A stretch of DNA of 53,498 bases, taken from contig JAFYYG010000018.1 of the NCBI GenBank assembly GCA_017557625.1, forward strand, positions 1 through 53,498, written 5' to 3'. The notes below the pieces were generated by a model. The model made no database searches. It was not told the origin of the DNA and worked only from the letters and a program-made list of their open reading frames with translations. Positions 42,717 through 51,770 of the stretch are shown in pieces. This stretch comes from Muribaculaceae bacterium. GTDB lineage: Bacteria > Bacteroidota > Bacteroidia > Bacteroidales > Muribaculaceae. The translations under genes were made by a program, and so were the position numbers. How positions within the stretch are numbered: the stretch's first letter is position 1; each line of letters begins with the position of its first letter.

Positions 42717-45488
42717 TTATCCTTTGAGTGCTGCCAGTGTCTCTTGGAGGGTGGCGATTTTGCTTTGAGCGTCGGCTTGCTTCTTGCGCTCGGCGGCTAC
42801 TACTGCCTCGGGTGCGTTGGCTACGAAGCGCTCGTTGCTGAGCTTCTTCTCCACGCTGGCGAGGAAGCCTTGTGTGTATTGCAGCTCCTTCTCGAGCTTC
42901 TCAATCTCCTCGGCGACGTTGATATTGTCGTGCAGAGGCACAGCAAACTCGGTGGTGCCCACCATAAACGAGGCGGCAGTGGGGTCTTTGCTCTCCACCT
43001 TCTCGATGGTGTCGAGGCCAGCGAGTTTGACGATGATGGGCTGGTAAGCGTTGTTCCACTCGGCGTTTGCCACTTGCAGCTGGAGCATCGTCCTTTGGGC
43101 GATGTTCTTGCTGGCACGCACGTTGCGCACTGCGGTGATAATCTCACGAGCCTCTGCCATCGCCTTGATAATGTTCTCGTCAACGGGCTTTGGCTCAGGA
43201 ACGATTGCATACATAATGCTCTCGCCCTCGGCGCGCTCGCTGATGTGCTGCCACAACTCCTCGCTGATAAACGGCATGAAGGGGTGGATGAGGCGCAGAA
43301 GCACGTCAAAGTAGTTGAGAGTGGCATCAAGTGTGGCGCGGTCGATAGGCTGCTGGTAGGCGGGCTTCACAATCTCGAGGTAGAGTGCCGAGAAGTCCTC
43401 CCAGAACAGGCGGTAGATAGCCATCAACGCGTCGCTGATGCGGAACTTAGTGTAGAGGTCTTTCATCTCGGCGATGGTGCTGTTGAGCTGTGCCTCGAAC
43501 CACTCGATGGCGAGACGGCTGTGCTCGGGCTGCTCGATGTCGGCAACCTCCCATCCTTTAACTAGACGGAACGCGTTCCAAATCTTGTTGTTGAAGTTGC
43601 GGCCTTGTTCGCACAGTGCCTCATCAAAGAGGATGTCGTTGCCCGCAGGAGCGCTGAGCATCATGCCCATGCGCACGCCGTCGGCTCCAAACTTGTCCAT
43701 CAGCTCGATTGGGTCGGGGCTGTTGCCAAGCGACTTCGACATCTTGCGACCCAACTTATCGCGCACGATACCAGTGAAATACACGTTGCGGAATGGCATG
43801 TCCTCAACATACTCATATCCTGCCATAATCATGCGAGTCACCCAGAAGAAGATGATGTCGGGGGCGGTCACAAGGTCGGTGGTGGGGTAGTAGTACTTGA
43901 TTTCCTCGTTGCCAGGGTTGCGGATGCCGTCGAAGAGCGAGATTGGCCACAGCCAAGAGCTGAACCAGGTGTCGAGGGCGTCCTCGTCTTGACGCAGGTC
44001 ATCGAGAGTTATATTCTCGTAGCCGGGCATCTGGTGAGCTTTTTCCAGTGCCTCCTCTTTTGTCAGAGCAACTACAAACTTCTCCTCCTCTTCGTTAGTT
44101 GGCAGGAAGTAGGCCGGAATGCGGTGTCCCCACCACAACTGGCGGCTGATGCACCAGTCCTGGATGTTCTCGAGCCAACTGCGATAAGTGGCTTTGTATT
44201 TTGGTGGGAAGAACTTGATGTCGTCGTTCATCACTGGAGGCAGAGCAAGGTCGGCAAAGTGCTGCATCTTGATGAACCACTGCATGCATAGGCGAGGCTC
44301 AACGGCGGTGTCGCTGTTGCGCTCGCTGTAGCCCACCTTGTTGACGTAATCTTCCACTTTTTCCATAAGGCCGGCGTTCTGCAGATCAACAACGATGACT
44401 TTGCGCACCTCTTCACGAGTCATGCCCACATAGAGCGGCGATTGCTCGCTGATGGTGGCGTCGGCGTTGAAGATGTCGATAGTCTCGAGGTTATGGGTCT
44501 TGCCGAGCATATAGTCGTTAACATCGTGTGCGGGAGTCACCTTAAGGCAACCGGTACCAAACTCAATGTCAACATAACGGTCCTCGATAACGGGGATGAC
44601 ACGGTTCACGAGAGGCACAATCACCTTTTTGCCCCTGAGCCACTGGTTCTTGGGGTCTTTGGGGTTGATGCACATCGCCGTGTCGCCCATGATTGTCTCG
44701 GGACGGGTGGTGGCAACCACTGCATAGCGGCGGCCCTCAGCGTCGCGGTGCACGATTTCGCTTACGCTTTCTTCCTCCTTGCAAGGCATAGTGCAAGCAA
44801 GCTTGCTCTCTGCTCTTGCTTCGTTCGTCAGTTCGCCCTCGGCGCCTGTCTCTCCAGTCATGTCGTCGTCGGCAACATAATATTTCAGGTAGTAGAGTTT
44901 GCTGTTCTCCTCGCGGTAGATTACCTCCTCGTTGCTGAGTGCTGTCTGGGCTTTAGGGTCCCAGTTCACCATTCGCAGACCGCGGTATATGAGCCCTTTG
45001 TTGTAGAGGTCAACGAAAACTCTCAGCACGCTCTCGCTGCGTATCTCGTCCATCGTGAAGGCGGTGCGGCTCCAGTCGCACGATGCGCCGAGTTTGCGCA
45101 GCTGCTGCAAGATGATGCCGCCGTGCTCGTGGGTCCAGTCCCAAGCGTGCTTGAGGAACTCGTCGCGGGTGAGGTCAGTCTTTTTGATGCCCTGCTCGGC
45201 GAGGCGTTTTACCACTTTGGCCTCAGTAGCGATGCTGGCGTGGTCGGTGCCGGGCACCCACAACGCATTCTTACCCTCCTGACGGGCGCGGCGCATAAGG
45301 ATGTCCTGAATAGTGTTGTTGAGCATGTGGCCCATGTGAAGCACACCGGTGACGTTGGGTGGCGGAATCACGATAGTGTAGGGTTCGCGCTCATCGGGCA
45401 CCGACTTAAACAAGTCGTTGTCAATCCAGTACTTATACCATTTGTCCTCGACCGCTTTAGGGTCGTACTTAGTAGCCAAAGTGTTCAT
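42717..45488 (-). CDS. valS: Valyl-tRNA synthetase
   Basis: The 923-residue class I synthetase starts at the ATG at 45488 ([18 protein letters not shown]); the frame extends to 45521 across the promoter. HIGH-type motif [20 protein letters not shown] motif [10 protein letters not shown] and the editing-domain segment [12 protein letters not shown] are intact, and a C-terminal coiled coil (about 860-923) is present as usual in ValRS. Just before the editing domain, the stretch [18 protein letters not shown] and the residues after it (about 205-240) look like an insertion of low-complexity DNA with an AGCAAGCTTGCT palindrome; I do not recall it in other ValRS. The gene charges tRNA-Val and is essential. 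Confidence 0.96.
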   Translation of the reverse strand: MNTLATKYDPKAVEDKWYKYWIDNDLFKSVPDEREPYTIVIPPPNVTGVLHMGHMLNNTIQDILMRRARQEGKNALWVPGTDHASIATEAKVVKRLAEQGIKKTDLTRDEFLKHAWDWTHEHGGIILQQLRKLGASCDWSRTAFTMDEIRSESVLRVFVDLYNKGLIYRGLRMVNWDPKAQTALSNEEVIYREENSKLYYLKYYVADDDMTGETGAEGELTNEARAESKLACTMPCKEEESVSEIVHRDAEGRRYAVVATTRPETIMGDTAMCINPKDPKNQWLRGKKVIVPLVNRVIPVIEDRYVDIEFGTGCLKVTPAHDVNDYMLGKTHNLETIDIFNADATISEQSPLYVGMTREEVRKVIVVDLQNAGLMEKVEDYVNKVGYSERNSDTAVEPRLCMQWFIKMQHFADLALPPVMNDDIKFFPPKYKATYRSWLENIQDWCISRQLWWGHRIPAYFLPTNEEEEKFVVALTKEEALEKAHQMPGYENITLDDLRQDEDALDTWFSSWLWPISLFDGIRNPGNEEIKYYYPTTDLVTAPDIIFFWVTRMIMAGYEYVEDMPFRNVYFTGIVRDKLGRKMSKSLGNSPDPIELMDKFGADGVRMGMMLSAPAGNDILFDEALCEQGRNFNNKIWNAFRLVKGWEVADIEQPEHSRLAIEWFEAQLNSTIAEMKDLYTKFRISDALMAIYRLFWEDFSALYLEIVKPAYQQPIDRATLDATLNYFDVLLRLIHPFMPFISEELWQHISERAEGESIMYAIVPEPKPVDENIIKAMAEAREIITAVRNVRASKNIAQRTMLQLQVANAEWNNAYQPIIVKLAGLDTIEKVESKDPTAASFMVGTTEFAVPLHDNINVAEEIEKLEKELQYTQGFLASVEKKLSNERFVANAPEAVVAAERKKQADAQSKIATLQETLAALKG

Positions 45489-45525
45489 ATTACTTATTGA
45501 ATGTAGATTAAAAAATTTCAAGCTG

Positions 45526-45533
45526 CAAAGGTA
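45526..45533 (-). promoter_or_regulatory. -7 box of valS
   Basis: TACCTTTG on the minus strand, 38 nt before the ATG at 45488. Upstream are CAGTTGTCAGTTATCAGT direct repeats (about 45546-45570). Confidence 0.5.
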
Positions 45534-45633
45534 CGAAAAAGTTTTCAGTTGTCAGTTATCAGTTGTCAGTTTTTTTCTTTTTATCATTTTTGTTCACCTT
45601 GAATTTAGAGTTTGCCTGTGCGGATAAAATACA

Positions 45634-46848
45634 TTATTTAAGCACTCCTTCCTCTCTCAAAATCCTTTCTATCTCGAGTTGCAGGGTCCAGCGGTCGACG
45701 GTGCTCTGGTTCTCGAGCATGATGACGTTGACGCGGCTGCGCTCGTATTTTGCGGCGTAGGCCTGGAAACCGCCGTTGTCGCCGGTGTGGTAGATTTTCA
45801 CCTCGCGGCCAGGTGTTTTGTCGATGAACCAGCCGTAGCCATACCAGGTGTTCTCACGGTTCTGGTAGCCGCTCCACTTGCTGCCGCTCACCTTGGTGTG
45901 AGGGGTGTAGGCTTTCTGCTTTGACGACTTCTTCACAAGGATGTTGCGTCGCAAGGCGTTCTCCCACTTGAGGAAGTCGTGGGTGGTTGTGTAGATGCCG
46001 CCGTCGGCTTTGGTGGCGAAGAATGTCTCCTCTCCGTAGTCGCACTCCGCCCAGTGAGTGCCCTTGCCGTCAATGTAGTCGTTCTCCACCTTCTCGCGCT
46101 TCTTGGAATAGTCGCTGTCGCTACCACTCACCTCGGCATCCTCGTTCACGATGTAGCCGTGGGCCATGTGCGCAATCTTCGCCTCGGGGGTGAAATACTG
46201 CACATTCTGCATGCCAGCGCGGTCAAAGAGATATTTCTTCTGGAAATCCACGAATTTCATCCCCGTCTTCATCTCCACGAGGAAATAGAACAGGTCGAAG
46301 GTGGGGTTGATATACTCGTACTCAGTGCCTGGCTCGAAGTGCAGCTCGGTGAGGTCTTTCATGTACTGCACGCTCTGCTCGTCGGTGGCGGTGAGCATGA
46401 AGTTGCGGTCGCCGCGAGGACGTGCGTCAGGGACACCCGAACTGTGGCTGAGCAGGTGGCGCAGTTTCACTTTATTCCAGATGTCGCCTTGCAACTCAGG
46501 GAAATAGCTGGCTACGCTGTTGTTGAGGTCAATCAGTCCCATCTCCTGCATCTTCAATGCTCCAATGGCGGTGAACTGCTTGCTTATGCTGGCGATGTTG
46601 AACGCCGTGTTGCCGTCAATCTTCTCGCCCGTGGCCATGTCGGCGATGCCTATGCCCCTGTCATAGATGGCTTTACCATTCTTGGCTATGAGCAGCGCGG
46701 CGCCAGGCGACTGCGGGTCGTAGTGTGACTCCAATACCGAGTCAAGTCGTGCCTCCAGGCGTTTCAGGTTCACACTCTTGGCGCCAACTGCACCCACACA
46801 GCATACTGCTACAGCTATCATCATCGCTTTCTTTATCATTGTATTCAT
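45634..46848 (-). CDS. Serine hydrolase of the class C beta-lactamase/PBP fold
   Basis: The 404-residue exported protein starts at 46848 (MNTMIKKAMMIAVAVCCVG, signal peptide); an ATG at 46899 is further upstream but precedes the -7 box. The nucleophile motif S-x-x-K is S87-I-S-K90, the Y-x-N motif appears as YEYINP, and HTGDNGG near the C-terminus fits the third (KTG-like) motif. Such proteins are D-amino-acid esterases or peptidases, and only some are true beta-lactamases. No substrate can be assigned. It is divergent from porX. Confidence 0.9.
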   Translation of the reverse strand: MNTMIKKAMMIAVAVCCVGAVGAKSVNLKRLEARLDSVLESHYDPQSPGAALLIAKNGKAIYDRGIGIADMATGEKIDGNTAFNIASISKQFTAIGALKMQEMGLIDLNNSVASYFPELQGDIWNKVKLRHLLSHSSGVPDARPRGDRNFMLTATDEQSVQYMKDLTELHFEPGTEYEYINPTFDLFYFLVEMKTGMKFVDFQKKYLFDRAGMQNVQYFTPEAKIAHMAHGYIVNEDAEVSGSDSDYSKKREKVENDYIDGKGTHWAECDYGEETFFATKADGGIYTTTHDFLKWENALRRNILVKKSSKQKAYTPHTKVSGSKWSGYQNRENTWYGYGWFIDKTPGREVKIYHTGDNGGFQAYAAKYERSRVNVIMLENQSTVDRWTLQLEIERILREEGVLK

Positions 46849-46870
46849 TATTAATTGGTATTTTGACGTG

Positions 46871-46878
46871 CAAATATA
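46871..46878 (-). promoter_or_regulatory. -7 box of the serine hydrolase gene
   Basis: TATATTTG on the minus strand, 23 nt before the ATG at 46848; no -33 box at standard spacing. Confidence 0.4.
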
Positions 46879-46932
46879 CTTAAATTTTTTGATGTTCACG
46901 CTTTATCGCTTTTTTAGTTCGCAAGAATGTTG

Positions 46933-46940
46933 TATCTTTG
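46933..46940 (+). promoter_or_regulatory. -7 box of porX
   Basis: TATCTTTG lies 22 nt before the ATG at 46963; no clear -33 TTTG. Confidence 0.5.
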
Positions 46941-46962
46941 TGACAAAATAAAATATCGAATT

Positions 46963-48507
46963 ATGAGCAAAGAACTGATTTTATGGGCCGACGATGAGAT
47001 TGATCTCCTCAAGCCACACATACTTTTCCTGAAAAATAAAGGTTACGAGGTAGAGACCGTGACCAACGGACGCGACGCGCTCGACGCTATAGCCTCGCAG
47101 AACTATAACCTCATCATCCTCGATGAGAACATGCCGGGCATCAGCGGGCTTGAGGCATTGCAGCAGATTAAAATCTCGCAGCCAAACGTCCCTGTCATCA
47201 TGATCACCAAGAGTGAGGAGGAGAATATCATGAACCAGGCCATCGGCAGCCAAATCGCCGACTACCTCATCAAACCCGTCAACCCCATGCAGATTCTGCT
47301 TTCCATCAAGAAGAACCTGCACAGCGACGCCCTTGTTGCGCAAAAGGCTACGAGCGACTACCAGCAGGAGTTCATGAAAATCAGTCAGATGATTGCAAAC
47401 GCCCACACTATTGAAGACTGGTATGAACTATATGCCACGCTTGTCAGGTGGGAGCTCACTCTCACCTCCGCCGATACAGGTATGGGCGAGATGCTCAAGA
47501 TGCAGAAGACCGAAGCCAACGGCATGTTCGCAAAGTTCGTCAAGCGCAACTATGAGGACTGGTTCGCCAGCGACAGCCACCCTCTGCGCAGCAACGAGAT
47601 TTTCAAGACGCGCATCTTCCCGCTGCTCGACAAGGGCGAGAAAGTGTATTTCATCGTTATCGACAATTTCAGGCTCGACCAGTGGAAGACCATCAGTCCG
47701 CTGCTCAGCGACTATTTCAATATTGATGACGACGGCCTATACACCTCGATTTTGCCAACCGCCACCCAGTATGCGCGCAATGCCATCTTCTCGGGACTGC
47801 TGCCTATGGATATCGAAAAGATGTTCCCCGACCTGTGGGTAGATGAGGACGAGGAGGAGGGAAAGAACGTCAACGAGGAGCCTCTCGTGAGAACGATTCT
47901 CGAAAGATACCGCAAGCCCTATAAGTTCTCCTACAACAAGCTCAACGACTCCACCGCCGGCGAACGCCTGCTACAGAATTTCGCCGCGCTCGACAAGAAC
48001 GACCTCAATGTCATGGTATTCAACTTTGTGGACATGATGTCGCATCAGCGCACCGAGTCGAAGATGATTCGTGAGCTTGCAAACACCGATGAGGCTTACC
48101 GCTCGCTCACCGTGTCATGGTTCAAGAATTCCTACGCCTTCGAGATTTTCAAGCAGATAGCGCATCGTGGCGCCAAAGTCGTCATCACCACCGACCACGG
48201 CACTATCAAGGTGGATAACGCCGTGAAAGTAATCGGCGACCGAAACACCAACACCAACCTCCGCTACAAGGTGAGCAAAAACCTCAGCTACAACCCCAAG
48301 CAGGTGTTTGAAATAAAACAGCCCAAAAAGGTGGGACTGCCAAGTCCGAATGTGGCATCGACCTATATCTTCGCCACCAACCGTGACTTCTTCGCCTATC
48401 CCAACAACTACAACTACTATGTGCAATACTTCCGCGACACCTTCCAGCACGGAGGCATCTCAATGGAAGAAATGCTAATCCCCATCGTGACGCTTTCAAG
48501 CAAGTAG
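46963..48507 (+). CDS. porX: PorX-type response regulator with PglZ phosphatase-like domain
   Basis: The 514-residue protein starts at the ATG at 46963 (MSKELILWADDEIDLLK). The receiver (about 1-120) is complete: D10-D11, phospho-acceptor D54 (IILDENMPG), T82 and K104. A helical linker joins it to a PglZ/alkaline-phosphatase-superfamily domain (about 210-510) with VIDNFRLDQW, NFVDMMSHQR and ITTDHGTI, which carry the metal-binding residues. PorX works with the kinase PorY and an ECF sigma factor to control the type IX secretion system in Porphyromonas. Here it supports a functional T9SS, the presumed exporter of the BspA-type protein in this window. No porY gene is present here. Confidence 0.93.
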   Translation: MSKELILWADDEIDLLKPHILFLKNKGYEVETVTNGRDALDAIASQNYNLIILDENMPGISGLEALQQIKISQPNVPVIMITKSEEENIMNQAIGSQIADYLIKPVNPMQILLSIKKNLHSDALVAQKATSDYQQEFMKISQMIANAHTIEDWYELYATLVRWELTLTSADTGMGEMLKMQKTEANGMFAKFVKRNYEDWFASDSHPLRSNEIFKTRIFPLLDKGEKVYFIVIDNFRLDQWKTISPLLSDYFNIDDDGLYTSILPTATQYARNAIFSGLLPMDIEKMFPDLWVDEDEEEGKNVNEEPLVRTILERYRKPYKFSYNKLNDSTAGERLLQNFAALDKNDLNVMVFNFVDMMSHQRTESKMIRELANTDEAYRSLTVSWFKNSYAFEIFKQIAHRGAKVVITTDHGTIKVDNAVKVIGDRNTNTNLRYKVSKNLSYNPKQVFEIKQPKKVGLPSPNVASTYIFATNRDFFAYPNNYNYYVQYFRDTFQHGGISMEEMLIPIVTLSSK

Positions 48508-48540
48508 ATAGAGTCGGATTTGGGTTTTCTATAGAACAAG

Positions 48541-49845
48541 CTACTTGGTTCTCATCACCATTCGCAGGTGTAGCGAGCTAGTGTCAAACCCTTCAAGTTC
48601 GGCAAAATCTTTCATGTCCATGATGATTCGTCCGCCATTATCGTTAATGTCAAGCGAAACCACAGTAATAACCAAAGGAAATGAAGTTGCTGATGAATAG
48701 GGAGACTCTTCATGGGTTATAATTATCTGTTTTCCCGAAACAGCAACATCACGAATTCTGGAAGACGATGGAAACATAGAACTTTCAACAGTCCTGTTAG
48801 TGTGGAATAATAGAATAAACCCATTATTCGATTTATTTGAAGCTATGGTGTTATTGTCATAGTAAAAACTGTAATCCGTCTCCCATTCGTGATTATTCAA
48901 TGCCTGCTGCAGTTGCGACTGGGTGAAATTCAAATTGGCGTCAACAAGAACTCCACCTTCCAAAAAGGCTTTGCCGTTGCCGTCCATGGCGCGAGTTGCC
49001 ATGCGCTCAAGGCTTTGCGAGATTATTAAAGTGGCGCGGGAAATATCTTCGGCAGTTATCGTCAGAGGACCATTATTTCCCATGGCGTTGATGAAGCCTT
49101 TCAGCTTATTCACCTCATCGTCGCTGAGTACCGAATCATAATGATAAGCTATGAAAGCCCCAAGCAGATAGGGGAAACGAAGTTTTTCGCTAAAAATGTG
49201 ATTGTCCCCATCAGTTGCAACGATGTTGTCTATTTTATTGAAGACCTCGGTTGAGAGCCGTGACAGTTGCTCATGATTCAAAGCATTATAGTCAACAGCC
49301 GTCATCAGGAACAAGGTGAGCGCATTAAGTGCAAAATCACTGCTGTTCGCTGTGTATTCAAGTTCGCAATAAAGGTTGAGCAGTTCCGCTGCTCCCGTTT
49401 TCCGCTGCATCAGCTCCCTGTAACAGTTAGCGCGGGTCATAAAAAAGAAACCATGATAAATCACATTTTGTGCGGTATAAACAAATGCGTAAGGATGCCT
49501 GTAGCAGGTGCGAGCGAGATTAGGTGTGGACATGGCTTGTAACTTGTCTTTAGGGATGTCGCACATCGCCATCAGTTCTTCGGTTGTTTGAGCTTCATTT
49601 TTATGCTCTTGCCAGTAAGAATAATCCCCGGCTTCTTCAGTCAGGCCGCTGTCATCAATAACTCTTGACGGCCACATCGTGAGTCCATCGTATTGCTGTG
49701 CATAATTTGCAAGAAGTGGAGTTGCACGGACAGGATTCTCATAGTCAATCTCAATCCATTCGCGATTCACAGGCTCATCATTACTGCACGAGCACAATTG
49801 CAGTGAGAGCAATAAAGAAAGTAGAAATATAAGTTTTCTTTTCAT
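48541..49845 (-). CDS. Lipoprotein of unknown function
   Basis: The 434-residue protein has a lipobox with lipidated Cys20 (QLCSC). Residues about 90-300 are largely helical (ELLNLYCELEYTANSSDFALNALTLFLMTAVDYNALN), while the C-terminal 130 residues are beta-rich. I do not recognise a family. It is the second gene after the lipoprotein at 49883-50569 (37-nt gap), in an operon divergent from the sigma-factor operon, and its 3' end faces that of porX. A role in the envelope, perhaps under control of the nearby sigma factor, is conjecture. Confidence 0.8.
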   Translation of the reverse strand: MKRKLIFLLSLLLSLQLCSCSNDEPVNREWIEIDYENPVRATPLLANYAQQYDGLTMWPSRVIDDSGLTEEAGDYSYWQEHKNEAQTTEELMAMCDIPKDKLQAMSTPNLARTCYRHPYAFVYTAQNVIYHGFFFMTRANCYRELMQRKTGAAELLNLYCELEYTANSSDFALNALTLFLMTAVDYNALNHEQLSRLSTEVFNKIDNIVATDGDNHIFSEKLRFPYLLGAFIAYHYDSVLSDDEVNKLKGFINAMGNNGPLTITAEDISRATLIISQSLERMATRAMDGNGKAFLEGGVLVDANLNFTQSQLQQALNNHEWETDYSFYYDNNTIASNKSNNGFILLFHTNRTVESSMFPSSSRIRDVAVSGKQIIITHEESPYSSATSFPLVITVVSLDINDNGGRIIMDMKDFAELEGFDTSSLHLRMVMRTK

Positions 49846-49882
49846 CTTTAGTTTTGTTTAGAGTGGGATTTAACTTTTAATC

Positions 49883-50569
49883 TTAATCGCATAAGTGAAA
49901 GGGAATTATCATGTCTGGCTCTGCAAATTTCACATCATCGCGCATGTAGATTTCGTTGCTGATGTCGAGCACTTGCGCCGAGGTATGTACTTTACAGTCA
50001 AAAATAATTTCAAAAAAGCTTGACTGTCCCCATTGTTCTATCCTGACTGTGTCCTTTTTTATCTTTTTGCCGTATTTCTTTATTAGTTTTTCTTTCAAAA
50101 CTTCAGGATTGGCACCATCAGCAACCATAACAAATATTGTGGGAAGAATAATAGTATAATCAATGGTGATTTCGCCACCGAAATCACGATGATAGTTGTC
50201 AAAGTACCGGTCGCTCACATAGTCACTTGATGTGATGAAAGAGCGGTCGGCATTAACTAAATAACCCTCGCTGCCATAACGGTGAATGAGTTCGTTGTTT
50301 TCCTCCACCATTCCTGCGAGTTCCTTATCACGTTCCTCGGTCATGGGAATGATGAAATAAGATGACGCATCGCGCATGGTGTAGGTTATCTTTTGTATAC
50401 CATGGTCACTGGCACCACCACAATAACGCCACACTGGCGTGGCCAGAATCTCGAGACGTGGGTCATCTGGGTTTATCACGGCTGCTATGTTGTCTACTGG
50501 TTCATCCTTGTTGCAAGCCGTCATCATGGCAAGTGCTGCCAGCATTATTGTGTAAAGATTTCGTGTCAT
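49883..50569 (-). CDS. Lipoprotein with propeptide-like C-terminus
   Basis: The 228-residue protein has lipidated Cys19 (MMTAC). The centre (about 60-150) is unassigned. The end, AQVLDISNEIYMRDDVKFAE followed by PDMI, resembles the propeptide that precedes subtilisin-like (S8) proteases in Bacteroidota, where a strand ends in FAEPD. No protease domain follows, so it may be a free-standing inhibitor- or chaperone-like lipoprotein; this rests on one short motif. It is the first gene of the divergent lipoprotein operon. Confidence 0.78.
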   Translation of the reverse strand: MTRNLYTIMLAALAMMTACNKDEPVDNIAAVINPDDPRLEILATPVWRYCGGASDHGIQKITYTMRDASSYFIIPMTEERDKELAGMVEENNELIHRYGSEGYLVNADRSFITSSDYVSDRYFDNYHRDFGGEITIDYTIILPTIFVMVADGANPEVLKEKLIKKYGKKIKKDTVRIEQWGQSSFFEIIFDCKVHTSAQVLDISNEIYMRDDVKFAEPDMIIPFHLCD

Positions 50570-50597
50570 AATTTATCTTTTCTATCTATAGAATGCA

Positions 50598-50629
50598 CAA
50601 ATATAGAAATCTTGCACTAATTTTGCAAA
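50598..50629 (-). promoter_or_regulatory. Promoter of the two-lipoprotein operon
   Basis: On the minus strand TTTG (50629-50626), 20 nt and TATATTTG (50605-50598) fit the consensus, 28 nt before the start at 50569. It overlaps a plus-strand -7-like box at 50618-50625. Confidence 0.6.
50618..50625 (+). promoter_or_regulatory. Possible -7 box of the sigma-factor operon
   Basis: TAATTTTG on the plus strand, 63 nt before the ATG at 50689. It lacks a -33 TTTG and overlaps the divergent promoter, so the two could exclude each other. Confidence 0.4.
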
Positions 50630-50688
50630 AAAATAGGATACTTGATGCAAAGTTTTGCAGTCTCTCTCATTTAAATAGTGAAAAACAA

Positions 50689-51153
50689 ATGAAACGGACT
50701 ATGAGAAAATCGACACAAAAATTATTACAAATGCTGTTAATGCTTGCTATTGCAGGCATTACGCTGAACTCGTGTGAGAAACAAAGGTTGGATGGCGACT
50801 GGGACCCTATGGAATGGAATGACGAGAGCGGCCTTGCAAGGGTTGACAATGTGTATCAAGTGCCGGCAAGCGGCGGCAGCTATAAGTTTCATTGCAAGAA
50901 TTACAACGGTTTTTGGATCTCCTCTATTGAAGAAGACGGCCAGTCTTTTATGCCCAACTTCGGAAATGTTGATTGGAAAGATCTCTCTGGGCAATGGAGC
51001 CGTGTTCAGTGTTTGCCCGATGGCGACCTCGTAGTTACTTTCGAACCATTATCATTTTACAGCTCTGCTTCTCAACGCACGATGAATTTGTGTGTCACAG
51101 CCGGTGACATTTTCGATTATTTCAGATTTGTGCAAAAAAATAACACAAATTGA
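50689..51153 (+). CDS. BACON-like lipoprotein preceding the sigma factor
   Basis: The 154-residue protein starts at the ATG at 50689 (MKRTMRKSTQKLLQML), with lipidated Cys29 (TLNSC); the longer frame from 50593 begins at the promoter. The segment VYQVPASGGSYKFHCKNYN then WISS matches the start of a BACON beta-sandwich domain, and the whole mature part could be one such domain. The sigma-factor gene follows after 35 nt, so it is likely the first gene of that operon and may be the surface or periplasmic input, or a product, of the signalling unit. Function unproven. Confidence 0.82.
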   Translation: MKRTMRKSTQKLLQMLLMLAIAGITLNSCEKQRLDGDWDPMEWNDESGLARVDNVYQVPASGGSYKFHCKNYNGFWISSIEEDGQSFMPNFGNVDWKDLSGQWSRVQCLPDGDLVVTFEPLSFYSSASQRTMNLCVTAGDIFDYFRFVQKNNTN

Positions 51154-51188
51154 TGCAAGATTTCTAAATTCGCTCATTATTATAGAAT

Positions 51189-51770
51189 ATGAGCAATATT
51201 GAGGGAGCAGACGAAAAACGACTCGTACGTGACATCATTAAGGGCAATCGTGGTGCTATGCAAGAGCTGTATAGCCTTACGGTGCGTAACATGACTGCCG
51301 TATGCTCCCGCTATGTCGTTGACCAAAATGATGTTAAAGATGTTCTCCAAGAAAGCTATCTGAAAGCATTTTCAAGTATGGGCACATTTACGTCTCATGG
51401 CGAAGGGTCGCTGCATGCATGGCTCAGGCGAATAGTGGTGAATGAGTCGTTGCTGTTGCTGCGACGCAAGAAAATGCTAAACATGTTAGTCAACATCGAC
51501 AATGTGGAGGATGAACTGGAAGATGCTGCTGACGATGTCAAACTCAAAGATTACGCTTCAACTATCGACATCCAAGACTTAATGACACTGGTGCAACAGC
51601 TGCCTGCTGGATACCGCACTATTTTTAACCTATTTGCAATAGAGAAACTGCCCCACAGCAAAATCGCATCAATGCTGGGAATAAGCGAGGGGACTTCGGC
51701 CTCGCAATACCATCGTGCACGCAAATTGCTGGCTAAACGAATAATCGACCATCAAAAAAAGAAGCTATGA
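51189..51770 (+). CDS. ECF RNA polymerase sigma factor (Das-like)
   Basis: The 193-residue protein has region 2 (about 10-85, with DVKDVLQESYLKAFSSM and WLRRIVVNESL) and region 4 (about 130-185, LPAGYRTIFNLFAIEKLPHS, IASMLGISEGTS, QYHRARKLL), with no region 3, as in ECF sigma factors. The next gene overlaps by 4 nt (ATGA at 51767-51770) and starts like an anti-sigma factor. From memory, such pairs are the Das/Dma systems of Bacteroides thetaiotaomicron that affect outer-membrane vesicle formation. Confidence 0.93.
   Translation: MSNIEGADEKRLVRDIIKGNRGAMQELYSLTVRNMTAVCSRYVVDQNDVKDVLQESYLKAFSSMGTFTSHGEGSLHAWLRRIVVNESLLLLRRKKMLNMLVNIDNVEDELEDAADDVKLKDYASTIDIQDLMTLVQQLPAGYRTIFNLFAIEKLPHSKIASMLGISEGTSASQYHRARKLLAKRIIDHQKKKL

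Noticed and set aside
44442-45500. A 352-residue plus-strand frame opposite valS
   Set aside because: It is antisense to valS and has no recognisable features.
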